Positions 11,775-23,529 of a stretch of DNA of 64,000 nt are shown here, piece by piece (position 1 is the stretch's first letter; the number at the start of each line of letters is the position of its first letter). This DNA comes from Adineta ricciae. Lineage: Eukaryota > Rotifera > Eurotatoria > Adinetida > Adinetidae. A program made the translations under genes and the position numbers. Location: positions 620,001 through 684,000 of the forward strand of contig CAJNOJ010000015.1 of NCBI GenBank assembly GCA_905250025.1. Direction: 5' to 3'. Below the pieces are notes generated by a model. It had not been told where the DNA came from, did not search any database, and was given only the letters and a program-made list of their open reading frames with translations.

Positions 11775-14700
11775 ATGTATATGTTTTGTAAGATGATCTT
11801 CATTCTTCTCATACATTTGAGTATTTATCTATCGCATTCAGGTAATAGTAATAATTATTATAAGGGATAACAGGAACTGGATTTAGTACCGAGAGTATTT
11901 GTAGTGGATACATTTCGTAATTATGCTGAAGAATGCTGTCAACTTGGTTATCTACAAGCGGAACGGATGAAAACATGTAGTATAGCATCGCAAGTGTTTC
12001 TTTTTGAAAATAAGATGCATTTGTCTACTCACTGTCGATATTTGACACATATCTGTTGTTTGACGAATTTACGCGGCTACTTTTGCGAGGAAGGCTTAAA
12101 CACCGCGCTTCGATTGTTACCATGCAATGAGACAAAACTCGAATCGAAAGATTCTTATCAGGTCTTTAGGAAGATATTATCAATAAAGTGAATAACGAAT
12201 CACTTAGTTTCTTTTGTTGTACCTAGATTTGTTGCAAATGTTGTGAATTAGGTGTTCGAGCAGGTCGAGAGCAAGAAGATTGTCAACCGTTGACTGTACT
12301 TGATGAAAGATGCAGTGAACAATTTCATAATTGTTGTAAGAAGGCAAAATCACGTATGCGGATGAAACAGAGTTCAACTTATCGCTTGAGAATTTTGCTA
12401 TTTTCTAGTGAATTGTGCTGTTGGTTTTCAAATGAGTGAGGATCATCAATGTCGAGGTATGTATGCGTACTTTACATATTATTAACAATATTTCTAATGT
12501 AGATGTCAATGAATGTCTCTCGAATCCATGTCCAAGCAGAATGTTGTGTGAAAACACACCCGGCAGCTTTCGTTGCATCGAAGGATGTCAAATTGGTTAT
12601 ACTTGGTCAATAAAACACGGACAATGCCGAGGTAAGTTAACATTCATCTCATGATTGTCATATTGATTTATGTTAGACATTGATGAATGCGCGATTCATA
12701 AGCATAACTGTAGTTTTGGACATCGCTGTGAAAATATGCCGGGATCATTTAGGTAATTGGGATAATAACCTGATGAATAGCTATGGAATTCTTTGTAGAT
12801 GTATCCGAGAAAGAAATTGTGGAACGGGATATCAAGTTGATCCGACGACACAAACATGTGTAGGTAGGGAATATGATACAAAAGAATGTTTCCGTTTATT
12901 TCTGGGTATGTTAGATGTTGATGAATGTGAGCAAGATATCCACGAATGTCGGTAAGTAAACTGTTTTGAATTAGTTTGATCATCGTTTTTCTTTGCTTTC
13001 CGCTAGACCTGGTTATATTTGTAAAAACGTTCCAGGAACATACAAGTAATGTGCGATCAAATTCACAGCGATTGGAAATTCAAAGTGTTTATAGATGTGT
13101 GCCACAAACTTGTGCGTCGGGCGAAAAATTCAATGCTTTCTATGGTCGCTGTGAAAAAATTCAGTGTCGTGAAGGTTTCAATGTTACACTGACAGGAAAA
13201 TGTCTTGGTAGAGAACATTCTCATCATTCAATGTAGGACATATTTCGAATTTCACATAGACATCAACGAATGTAGTCAAAAACCAAGTCCATGCAAGCTT
13301 GGCGAACGTTGTGATAATACGCCTGGATCTTATCGTTGTGTACAAACATTTACGTGTTCAAGTGGCTTGGAGATAAAAGATCTCGAATGTCTAGGTAGAT
13401 TCGAAAACTTCTGATTCGAATTGTTTTATTGAGAAAATTCTCCGCAGATATTGACGAATGTGCTATTGGAAACCATACATGTCCTTCGTTAGCAACATGT
13501 CAAAATACGTATGGATCGTTCTCTGTAAGATGCCACTTACTTCTGCTCTGTTCATGTTTTTAATCGTTCTATTTTTCAGTGTCAATGTCCACCTGGATTT
13601 GTCTATCAGGACGGCGCTTGTATCGGTACGTACTGAACTCAACGTGGGCTATCATAGGAAGACAATTGTTGATTAGATGATGATGAGTGTTCAACAGGAA
13701 ATCCAATTTGTCCAACACATTCAGTTTGTCGAAACACGGTTGGATCGTATATCGTACGTAATATGATATTTGGAGTTTTACGAAAACAGTTCTTCTGTTT
13801 ATCTTAGTGTGACTGTCCGTCTGGTTATAGAATGTCAAATAAAGGACACTTCTGCGAAGGTAAATCTGATCCTTAGTTCTACTGTGCTTCGATCTTTCTG
13901 TTATATAAGACATTAATGAGTGTGAACTTTCACCCAATGTGTGTGAACAAAAATGTGTCAATGTTCAAGGTTCATACTATGTAAGTTTCACACAAATTAA
14001 AGATTCAAACTTATTATTCGTCACTTAGTGCCTATGTAAAGAAGGTTACCGGCTGAACAGCGACAAACATACATGCCGAGGTAGAAGGAATGCTTGACTA
14101 ATTTACCCCACACTTCACTGTATGATTTCTTTAGATCTGGATGAATGCTCTATGATCGCAAGATTATGTCAACATGAATGTGTGAATACACTTGGATCAT
14201 ATAAATGTGCATGTCCATCCGGATTCTCACTGGAGCGTAACCGTCAATGTCAAGATATGGATGAATGTCAGCTTGACACACATAATTGTTCTGCAGATCA
14301 GATGTGCGTGAATACTCGCGGTGACTTTCGCTGTTTTCACATCGATTGTCCTAGCGGTTACGACAAAATTGGAAATTAGTAAAAGCAGTCATTTCTTTGT
14401 CTCGTAATGCAATCTAATGAACTGAGTTTTTTGTTCTATAGTCGGTGTCAATTGAATGCACAATGGTGTATTGAACACCAAAATGACAACAATTTGCGTT
14501 GTACACGTTACAAACCTGTCAAATACGTATATTCTTTCATTTCATTACCAGGTAATTAACAAAGTAACCGAGTCTACATGCAATTTTTCTCGAATTTTAG
14601 CGCACATATCTATCCCAACTGAAATCTTTCGCATACGGAATAGTCAGTTGAATAAAGATCAACATGTCGAATTTGAATTACAATACATACCAAAAGATCG

Positions 14701-14914
14701 TTCGCAAACGAGTTCTGCTGAGCGAATGCTCGATAAATTTCAATTGAAAACCTACTCAGCGCATCATGCACATTTATATCTTATTCAAGAATTGAATTCA
14801 TTCGACGAAATCGAGCTACATATTCAAATGAAAACGTTTACCAATAAATTCTCCTCGTCGATTGCTGTTATGAAACTTTTCATTCATGTTAGTCAATATG
14901 CTTTTTACCCTTAG
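11775..14914 (+). CDS. FBLN1: Fibulin-1-like extracellular matrix protein
   Basis: Secreted multi-exon protein. Exon 1 (11775-11841) encodes a signal peptide ([19 protein letters not shown]); exon 2 starts best at 11887 for frame continuity and ends at 12161. The next exons carry Cys-Cys modules resembling the anaphylatoxin-like repeats of fibulin-1/2 ([34 protein letters not shown]). Then come nine EGF-like modules, each opened by a calcium-binding D-x-D/N-E-C start (DVNEC, DIDEC, DVDEC, DINEC, DIDEC, DDDEC, DINEC, DLDEC, DMDEC), with N-x-x-G-S-Y/F hydroxylation/Ca-type segments. The last exon starts at 14601 and gives the fibulin C-terminal module ending in [10 protein letters not shown], like the family's AKLFIFVS. 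Nine EGF modules agree with fibulin-1. The small internal exons follow module borders. Confidence 0.85.
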
Positions 14915-16805
14915 TTCTATGTGCTTTTTTTAATTTTTTTTAATAAAAACAATTATGAAATTGGCCCAAAACGATTTCCTCTCATTTCGACAGATGCCGG
15001 CGCCAAAATCGCGTTTCGGCTACTCGCAGACATGCTCATGAAAGGGAAATGTCGGTGTCTTAAGATTATCCCTATCTTCTTCGCTTTCGGAGACGAACAT
15101 ATAGGAACATTTTACAAAATTAGCTGAAGTATGACTTAGCACATGAATGACGCCTTTTCTTCTAAATCGATCTGAATAGACTGAAATCTTCTCTACACGC
15201 ATCGCTCGCCGTACTGTGCAGAATGGAATACAAAACTAAAGTAAGTCTTTCCTGACCAATGTCTCTTGAAAAGTTCTAATGAATTTCAATTAGTAAATAA
15301 ATGTTTGCACTGTTTATCTCAATTAACTAGAAAAAAAAAAAGAAATCGATTTTTTCAGTCACGAAGGCCAATCCAAACAAATTTGATTAAGAAAACAATA
15401 AGTCCAACAGATGGAAATAATCAGAAAGATTTTCTTTTCTTGTTCTCATTTGATCACTAACTTCGACGAAAAACGGGAATATCTCAGGATGTCATTACAA
15501 CGGAAATGTCTACAAATTGCATACATTCAACGTTTATGAATCACGACTTCGAAGAGATAAGAAAGCAACGGAAGGAAGACGATACAGCATCTATTGATTG
15601 TTTTTTCTGCTTTATCGGCAAAGTTTTCACCTATTCAACAAATGAGAAATTCCCCTGAAACTAAACAAGAGACAATAGGTAGCAACTTATCACTATGCTC
15701 TCAAAAATTAGAACACCCACGTTCTCATATAAAGTAATAAATTATGTGAACACATGCATTTTTTTCTACAGAGAGAGACAACGTCAGTTAATTTTTGTTC
15801 TCGACTCGATAAACCAAATCAATTGAATTTTGCAGATTGTTAGACATAGGCGTACTCGATTGAATAATCAAACGGGTGTCCTACTAAGCGGAAAGATTTA
15901 ACTAACAAATTTGATTAGATCGACAACTAGAATTAGACACGTCCTGAGCACTCAGATGTCTTCCAAGCAGATTTCAATCGTTGTAGTCGGATCGAACTAT
16001 TTTAACCTTTAGACCGAAAGGGGAAAATCGATCTCCCAATCTTCTCCTCTGGAGACATTCCTGACTAGAACAGATTCAAGTGTAATAGTGCATCTTGTAA
16101 CTACGAACGAACATATTTTCTCACTGTGTTGTTTTCTCTTTCTTCTCAACGAAGTTTTTTCTTTTCTATCTCGTAAAGTATGCTGTAGAAAAAAAAAACT
16201 GTAGTCTTTCCAAAGGCTTGTGTTGCCCCTGTCATTTGCTTTTTGCTTTTGCAATCGATTGTTAATTGCAAGAGATGGATGTTGTGAGTCGCCTTTCAGA
16301 ATTTAACATGCATTTGCTCTTCGTTCTTCTCTTTTGTCGCTCTAATCATTCGATTTTACGAATTGTTTTTGATGGCATCCGATCCTCTCCCTCCCTCCCT
16401 CTCTCTCATTCTTTTGTTTTCCTATATGCATCAAAATAAGATAAGATTTATCATCTTTTGCTTCACTCTTCATTCATATCGGAAACTTTCTTTTCCTAAG
16501 AAAAGAGTGGCTTGAGATGGAATATTGCATTCAATATTAGATTTGTCAATACAATAAATCTACTCTTATACAACCGAATGCCTTCATTTGTCAAAAGTGG
16601 ACGCTATTACAAGCAGCAAGAGGAAAATATACGCGAGTACGAGAAGCAAAACAGGAAAAGTGGAATAAGTGTGTAGCAATATTGGACACGAATGAAACAT
16701 TTTCTGGCTGAATTCCTTCACCGTTTTCTATCTCTTTTTTTCGTTCCAGATTAATATTTCCTCGTCATCGTCAAATCAACATTTGTCTGTAAATTAGCTA
16801 ACGAT
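14915..16805. other. Non-coding spacer upstream of the neuropeptide gene
   Basis: About 1.9 kb without a recognisable gene. A short frame at 14921-15127 and one at 15266-15460 match nothing and lack composition or splice support. A CCCTCCCTCCCTCTCTCTC tract lies at about 16388-16407. A stretch of pyrimidine-rich DNA near 16380-16430 could be promoter-proximal to the neuropeptide gene. No RNA gene was seen. Confidence 0.4.
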
Positions 16806-17147
16806 ATGCATCCGATCAATATTCTGCTCGTGTTCTTCGTCGGTTATTTAACTTTATTGACAATGACTTATGCACTTTCGATTAATACTCATCAGGTAAT
16901 GAGACATTCATTGGAGAAAGTAAACGAGTACAGTTTGTTTTAGCAACGACCATCGTCACTTGCTGACACGCGTGTTAAACGTTCATTAGAACACAAACGT
17001 TTCTACGATTTTGGCGCTCGCTCAGTTCATAATGATGAATTGGAAGAAGTCAACGATGCGTTCAATCGCCTTCGACGTTTCTATGATTTCGGCGCAAAGA
17101 AACGTTTTTATGATTTTGGTTCCAAAAAGAAGCGTTCAAATGAATAA
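16806..17147 (+). CDS. Candidate neuropeptide precursor with three FYDFG(A/S) cores
   Basis: Two exons, 16806-16895 and 16944-17147 (48-nt intron), give 97 residues. Residues 1-24 are a signal peptide (MHPINILLVFFVGYLTLLTM, cut likely after YA). The mature part has dibasic sites at VKR, HKR, LRR, AKKR and KKKR. Between them lie three copies of one core: RFYDFGARS, RFYDFGAKKR and RFYDFGSKKKR. This is the layout of a peptide prohormone cleaved by KR-type convertases and trimmed by carboxypeptidase, giving FYDFGA and FYDFGS. The Y-x-F-G core recalls allatostatin-A/buccalin (YxFGL-amide), but here Gly is followed by Ala or Ser and no Gly precedes the dibasic site, so C-terminal amidation is not predicted. 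An acidic linker (DELEEVNDAF) separates copies one and two. I do not recognise a named family. Confidence 0.8.
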
Positions 17148-19487
17148 ATTGATCTAATGAACTTCAAAACAACAATCGTTTCTCTCTCTCTCTCTCTCAT
17201 CTTTTTTTTCTCTTTGTCATCTCTATATCTGTCATACATATAACATCTTCGTTTCCTAAACGGTTATTCTGAGATTTGCCAAGAACAGTTGCGTACCGAA
17301 TGGCTCTCATGCTGATCGAAACTCATCAACAATTGAATTATTTTCGTCATTGAACAGATCGAATAAAAGCAAATGATTATATCTTGTTTAATTCATTTCC
17401 TAGCAGATTAGATTATTACAAAAGTTCACTGTATCGCAAGTCAGATACATCATTCGTTGAAGTAATGACTCAAGTTTTCCTTGAGCGAGAGCTTGTATCA
17501 AGTTTTCATATACAAATATAAGAGCGAGAACGTCGACGTGTTTGTGTTGACCTCGAGCAAGGAGATAACAAGTATGATGGCTGCTTGGAAGTTCTCCAGA
17601 ACGTGATCGTTAGGGTTTGCATCGAATAAAATATGTACGCTATAGCCTCTGGTTATTAATTAACCTTCAGTTTCGTCACGTAGACAATAGCACTATTGTT
17701 TCCACTATGAAAAGTCAAAATTTACGGTGTGCATCTAGTGTTCGCTGGTAATTGATGTCAAATCTCGGTAAATCTTATTTATTTTGACAAGATAATCATA
17801 AATGAAATAAGAGCAAAAAAATCTTTTCTGTCATTTCTATTTATTCATATAAAGTTGACAGTTTAATTATCACCGATATTCGTATAGGAGATGTTAGCTC
17901 ATTTTTCTTCAATAACAATTTATTAATGACATCGAAGATTTATATATAGAAACAAAAAGCTTTCTTTCGGTTCAATGAACAATTCATTAATAATTAGGAT
18001 CGACAATAATGGAACACATGAGTACATATTTTCGATCCTAATTGAGTAATGTCTATAAATCTTCACTAGTAATTCTTTTCAACTGTCTCGAAACTTTTCT
18101 TTCTCTGACGAAGACTATTTTCAGATCAACAACGTCCTTACAAAGAAGTATGTTAATCACAATGACAGAAGTATCTATGCTGAATACTTCTAATCAATGT
18201 TAGCTACCCGTGGGAAAATAAATGCCATTCTGATATCTGGCAGAAAATTGCTAATTTGGTATTTGTTTCGAAGCTTCAATAAGCCTTTGATGAATACAGC
18301 TAATTATCGAAAGATAGTTCAATGATATCTACCACATTCACTTGTCAAACATTACAGTAAAGATAAACGAGTACGTGTTACTGCTGATCAATTTCTACTA
18401 TTCGTATCAGGAGAGTCGTTCTTTACACTTGTAGCAGATCAACGGATAAACTTCGTGCATATGACATTGAAATTTGCTTACGAGTCGTTTGAAATGAAAC
18501 CTAGCTGAACTAATTTAATTAGGATTATGGTTGAAAAGATTTGTTCTCTAGACGTCGCACCTTAATAATCGATAATGACGTTGGCAGTTCTCGTTTACCT
18601 CATTGTCGTGCAAAACGATACAACGTTCGAGTTTTTGCTGAAGAGTTATCCTTTAGAAAAAAAGAACATGTAGATATATATTTTTTCTTATCAACAAATA
18701 TTAATCATCTTCGTGAGATTTTTTTGTATCAAGTATCGTCAATGTGCGTGTTGTACTTGTCTTTTCTTTTCTTTTGATGAAAAAAATTTCATGCTTTTTT
18801 GATTATCACATCGACTAGTATAAGCAAAGATTTGCAATCAAAGGTGAAGATCTATCATGCAATCATTTCCTGTTTGTTTATCTTTGAGGAGCAAAATAGG
18901 ACGCGCGCACACAGAATGTACATCGATCAGCGTCTTGAGATAATGACTTGATAAGTGAATAAAAAAAAGAATCAGGATGGGTGCGCTTGAAATGTTTGCC
19001 ATTCAATAGAGAAAGTCGAGTAGCAGATCGTCAGATACACGGTTTTCTCTCTCTCTCCATGTGTTTTGCTCGCGTGCTTAATTCCTTTTCTTCTTTTCTT
19101 TAGTAAGAAGGCTCATTTAACGAGTACAGAGATCCGGTCTGTTTACCTCATCATTATCAGCAGAGAAAAAGAGAACGGATAGCAGAAGAGCATATATGTA
19201 AGGAAAGAAGTATGGCGAACAAAACCGACAAGAAGGAAAAGGTACACATATAATACGTCTGTTTCATCTCTGTCGTTACCCATCGGATAGAGAAACTGAA
19301 ACGAATAAGGAAGAAAGAAAGAAAAACTATCTATCGAAGAAAAGAAAATGTATTAGCTTAATCGTTACATTAAATTATTGCTTTTTGAAGTAAGCTTCAC
19401 ACAGTGTTACTATTCAATTATCTCTTTAAAAGTACATGCAGGTGTCATAACATACAGTTCGTTTTCTTTAGATTGTTGAGTGCAAAC
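17148..19487. other. Non-coding spacer between neuropeptide and synaptotagmin genes
   Basis: About 2.3 kb. It holds a CT microsatellite right after the neuropeptide stop (about 17180-17198), a 12-bp inverted repeat at 17992-18003 / 18032-18043, and several A/T-rich tracts. The frame at 18541-18777 has no recognisable similarity and starts without context. TTTCTTTAG at about 19471, close to the ATG at 19488, could be the acceptor of a 5'-UTR intron of the synaptotagmin gene. Confidence 0.4.
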
Positions 19488-21043
19488 ATGTCGACGCATG
19501 TACCTGATCGAGATCTGAAAGCGATCTTATTTGTATCGATAGCAACTGTTTTAATCATTCTCATCATTGTTAGTCGATGGCTCAATTTCCATTTTTGTAA
19601 GTGCTGTTTCCATTGGATGCGAATTAGAAAAACTTCAATAACCACGCCAAATACTTCCGCTCGCGAGCATTCAACTCAAGTAAAATTAGTTTTTCAACAG
19701 GAAAAATCTGAATTAGTTACTTAAGGAGCCGCGAACGTCATTCATTGACCTAAATACAATTGACGACGTAGTTAAAAATGTAAGTTTATCGACACCAGCT
19801 TTTGGTTCGGTCTCATCCTTGGTCACCAACGACACAACGCATGATGTGACATTGATGCGTACGTTAATTTGTTTCTTTTCTCTTATCTTTTCTCTTCTCA
19901 AATCTAGCGAATAGTAACAGTGCATATGATATTGTTTCCTTTGCGAACAATATCAAATCAACGCTAAAACAAACCGTTCTATGCGAATCTGATGAAGAAT
20001 CGATTGGCAATGATTTAACTGAAGAGAATCTCGGATGTGGCAAATTACAAATAACAATTAATTACAATGCGTAATTTGTTGAGTTGTTCTGATAACTAGT
20101 CATATATCGTTTTTCTATAGTTTGGAAGAATATTTCGAAATATTGTTTCTGCAAGCGCGATATATTAGCATAAGCAATGAAAAGCGAGAACAAATCAAAC
20201 TTTATATAAGTGCATACTTAGATCATGAACGACGGCAAAGTCAACAGACACAAGTTCGACTAATTGATTTGTTGTCTGTAGAAATCATTAGTATTTGCTT
20301 TGTAGTTAATTACCTATCATCCAAATCAACCGTTAGTCTTTCATTCATCAATGAGATGGAAAGTCGATGACGGCCGGTTACCAAGTACAGTTCTACACAC
20401 AAGTCTACACGCTCAGCAGGAGAATCAAACGGAAACTCTCGTTGGAGAATGTTCGTTTACAATCGGTGAAATTTACATTTATCAACCATTAACAACATGG
20501 TTAAACCTGCATGACAGTGATAAAGTAAATGAAAGTAATAAATCAATCTTTTCTCGGCTAATTTTGACCTTATAGGCGTATTTATATCGCGGTGAAATTA
20601 GTATATCTCTTTGTTACCATCCTACAGCCGATCGCTTAACTTGTTCATTAATTCAAGCACGAAACTTGACCTTTTACAAATACGACCCTATCGTCAGTGG
20701 TATGATATCGAGAGAGTGTTATGCGACAATATCTTTGCTTCATCGTCATCAAGTGAAAAGAAAAACTCGAACAAGCTATCATCATGCTACGGACGCAAAT
20801 CCCGTCTTCAATGAAACATCTGTATTCAATGTTTCGAGTAATGATCTTCTTACTTCGTATATACGTATTGTGATCTATGAAATCGTACCATCGATATCGT
20901 CGACGACAACAACAACAAAAACACTCGAAATAGGTCATTGTCTCATCGGTAATCATGATCGTACACAGCATATGTCTCATTGGCAACAAATGTTACGTGT
21001 GCTTCAACGTCCTGTCATCGTATGGCATCCGCTGAAATTGTGA
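19488..21043 (+). CDS. Divergent synaptotagmin-like protein (TM + two C2 domains)
   Basis: Six exons: 19488-19679, 19726-19858, 19908-20070, 20121-20253, 20306-20524, 20576-21043; 1308 nt, 435 residues, in frame throughout. Topology is that of a synaptotagmin: short N-terminus, one membrane helix (about residues 11-30, LKAILFVSIATVLIILIIVS), a Cys-rich juxtamembrane segment (FHFCKCCFHW) for likely palmitoylation, a linker, then C2A (from CGKLQITINYN) and C2B (from RGEISISLCYHPTADRLTCS to QRPVIVWHPLKL, close to the family's PVAQWHxL end). C2 loops that normally carry calcium-binding Asp residues are degenerate in both domains, so calcium-dependent membrane binding is doubtful. It may act as a calcium-independent trafficking synaptotagmin. 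The paralogue class is not clear. Confidence 0.8.
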
Positions 21044-22055
21044 AAACATCTTCATCGATGATTGTTTAGACACGACTATCTTTGCCGTCAAGGAAATACG
21101 TTTCCTACAAGCTATTTGTCGTTATCAGATATCCTTATGAAAATAGATCAGTTCGAAAGATGGATAACTATATTAATCACGGTAAGTAGCACATTAAAGA
21201 AATAATTTCCTTTATTGATCTTTGTGTATGCATCTTTCAGATGAAAAAATGCTTATGTACAGATGGTTTGTGAATGACAGATCCTTTGCTGATATGTATA
21301 CATAGTATTGTTCTTATTTTTTTTATAAGATTATTATGAATAAAAAACGACTTTTCCATATGACGTGAAGGTGATCGATATGTGAGAAAATTACAGATAC
21401 GCTACCTGTTTTTTTGCTTGTTGTTTGTTTATTGTAAAGTACACTTTCGACCTACTCGTTTGTTTTGCGTGGGATACTGTTCGAAAAGAATGTTTTCCTC
21501 ACAATAACGCATAAACACGCAGGCACGGGCAAATTACGTACTTAGCTTGTAAATCGAATGTTAACATATCCTTCTAAAACAAGTTCAAGTTTTTTTTCGT
21601 ACTATTACGTACTGTAAATCAAGATATGACACACACGTGTATCGAATAAACATCATTCTAGCTTCTTTATAGATAGTTTATGCGTAGACGATTCTGTCGA
21701 GTTGTGCATAGATAAGGATGAGAGGGGGGGGGAGCATGCCTGGTGCAGTTTTATTGTGGCAAATTATCATTTAGTGAATAATTCATCGAAAATTTACCAA
21801 TCCTTCGTGTTTATGTGTATGTGATGAATGTCTTTTACGCCTTTGGCAGATAACGTACAATAACTTAACGCACGAATCGAACAGTACGCGATTACCTTGT
21901 TGCAGAAGGATGCGTAATCCCTGTATTTACGCTTGATTTACCAAGCGATACGATAAATAGAATGATGATAGTTTAAAATCAAATGTAAACAGTGTTATTA
22001 TTATTAAATATCGCTAAGGTAAACTTGTGATTATTTTTATCGTCGAAATAACAAA
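21044..22055. other. Non-coding spacer between synaptotagmin and EF-hand genes
   Basis: About 1 kb, AT-rich, with a run of nine G at 21724-21732 in an otherwise G-poor context. No reading frame or RNA gene was recognised. It should contain the 3' UTR of the synaptotagmin-like gene and the promoter of the EF-hand gene. Confidence 0.45.
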
Positions 22056-22822
22056 ATGGCTACGGATCCTGTTGTTGCTCAACTAAGACCTGATCAGGTC
22101 CAAGAAATAACAACAGCTTTTATGGAATTTGACTGCAATCGCAATGGTGCTATAACCGCTCCAGAAATGAAGGAATGTCTTCGCCGGTCAAACATTCAAT
22201 ACCAAGACGCCGAAGTTGATCGTGTCATATCAAATATGGATTTGAATCATGATGGAAATGTTACATATGATGAATACATGAAGTTTATGGCTCGTGTTTA
22301 TACCGGACAATTCGATCAATTCCAACGAAATCCACCATCAGGTCCAGTACCTCCATATAATAATCAACCACCTTACAACAACCCACCACCACCTCAAAAC
22401 CAACCACCTTATAACAACCCACCGCCACAAAATCAGCCACCCTATAACAATCCACCACCACAAAATCAACCACCTTACAATCAAAACCCCGCTCCATACA
22501 ACCAGGGACCTCCAGGTCAAGCGCCTTACAATCAAAATCCTGCTCCATACAATCAAGGACCTCCAGGTCAAGCACCTTACAATCAAAACCCTGCTCCATA
22601 CAACCAAAATCCTGCTCCATATAACCAAGGACCTCCAGGCCAAGCACCATATAACCAAAATCCCGCTCCATACAATCAGGGACCACCTGGTCAAGCACCA
22701 TACAATCAAAATCAACCTCAGTCGTAAGCTTTCGATCGTCACATAAATTATATGCACTATCTTTTTGTTTTAGTAATTATCCGCCACCACCATCATCCAA
22801 TTATCCTCCACGTCCTTACTAA
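22056..22822 (+). CDS. EF-hand protein with Pro/Tyr/Asn/Gln-rich repetitive tail
   Basis: Exons 22056-22723 and 22774-22822 (50-nt intron) give 717 nt, 238 residues. The N-terminal 90 residues form a pair of EF-hands: loop 1 at residues 26-37 (DCNRNGAITAPE) and loop 2 at 62-73 (DLNHDGNVTYDE). Both end in Glu at position 12 and have Gly at position 6; loop 2 is fully canonical, and loop 1 has Cys at the non-ligand position 2. From about residue 95 the chain is a low-complexity tail of PPYNNPPPQNQ units followed by PYNQNPAPYNQGPPGQA units, ending in SNYPPRPY encoded by exon 2. Such tails occur in penta-EF and ALG-2-like proteins and in secretory-granule or matrix proteins. I do not recognise a specific orthologue. 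Confidence 0.85.
22350..22720 (+). repeat. Coding minisatellite (PYNQ / GPPGQA units)
   Basis: In-frame tandem repeat in the tail of the EF-hand gene. The early part repeats a CCACCTTACAACAA-like unit (PPYNN); the later part repeats PYNQNPAPYNQGPPGQA (17 residues, 51 nt) about three and a half times with mostly synonymous differences between copies. It also creates long open frames in other frames and on the other strand, which are artefacts of the repeat. Confidence 0.85.
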
Positions 22823-23529
22823 ATTCCATATATTTACTTTCGCGCACCTAGAACTTGTCTTTTATCTTTCTTCTTTACTCTTCTACTTTATCTCATTTTG
22901 TGAATTTACTGCGTCTGCCACCGTTTTTGTATGATGTTCTTTTTTTATCAAGAGAAATAGAAACGAAAACATGTCTTAGCTTATATATCGATTTTTGAAT
23001 GATGTTCGTCATCGAACATTTTTCCTGTAGTCAAAATCTACGCGATCGTTGCTTATTTTACTATGCGTAATCAAAACAGAGGAGAACATAAGCGATATTT
23101 ATTGCTTGATGAAGGCCCACGATTGTTTTTAACCTTCAATTATTGTTTACAAAACGTATCTCGCAGGTAAACAACATGTAAAGTATTTTTCTTGGATTAA
23201 ACGATTGTTTTTCACTCATTTAGTCATATACGTTTATAGAAGGAAAGATTTGAGAAACGCAATGACATTTTTGCGACTGTAATGCAAATGAATACCTTTT
23301 TTGTGTCGTATATAAAACCTAATGAGATATATCCTCACATGAAAACCGATCTCACCGACGAAATCAAATCTTTTATCTAATCGCATGTGCTATTTTAGTC
23401 ATAGAAAGAACGGAACAGAGACCAATTAATACTAAGAACAGTATATTTTATTCAGAAATATCAGCAGTATTTTGTTATCATATACACAAACAAAAGTAAG
23501 CAAACGAATAAGTTTGGAATGCGATATAA
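22823..23529. other. Convergent spacer between the EF-hand gene and the DNAH1 3' end
   Basis: About 700 nt of AT-rich 3'-flanking DNA shared by two convergent genes. No further reading frame or RNA gene recognised. Confidence 0.5.

Noticed and set aside
11775-11904. A fibulin exon 2 starting at the CAG ending 11873
   Set aside because: That acceptor puts a stop (TAA) in frame soon after; the TTTAG acceptor ending at 11886 keeps the frame from the signal peptide into the Cys-rich module.
14921-15127. Frame just downstream of the fibulin stop, considered as an extra fibulin exon or separate gene
   Set aside because: The fibulin C-terminal module is already complete at FIHVS and the frame resembles nothing; no splice link keeps the fibulin frame.
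18541-18777. Frame of 78 codons in the spacer upstream of synaptotagmin
   Set aside because: No domain, no signal, no upstream or downstream exon found that extends it.
22285-22757. Long open frames on the minus strand and in the third plus frame across the PYNQ repeat
   Set aside because: They arise from the in-frame 51-nt repeat of the EF-hand gene, have repetitive unnatural composition and no start context or splice support.
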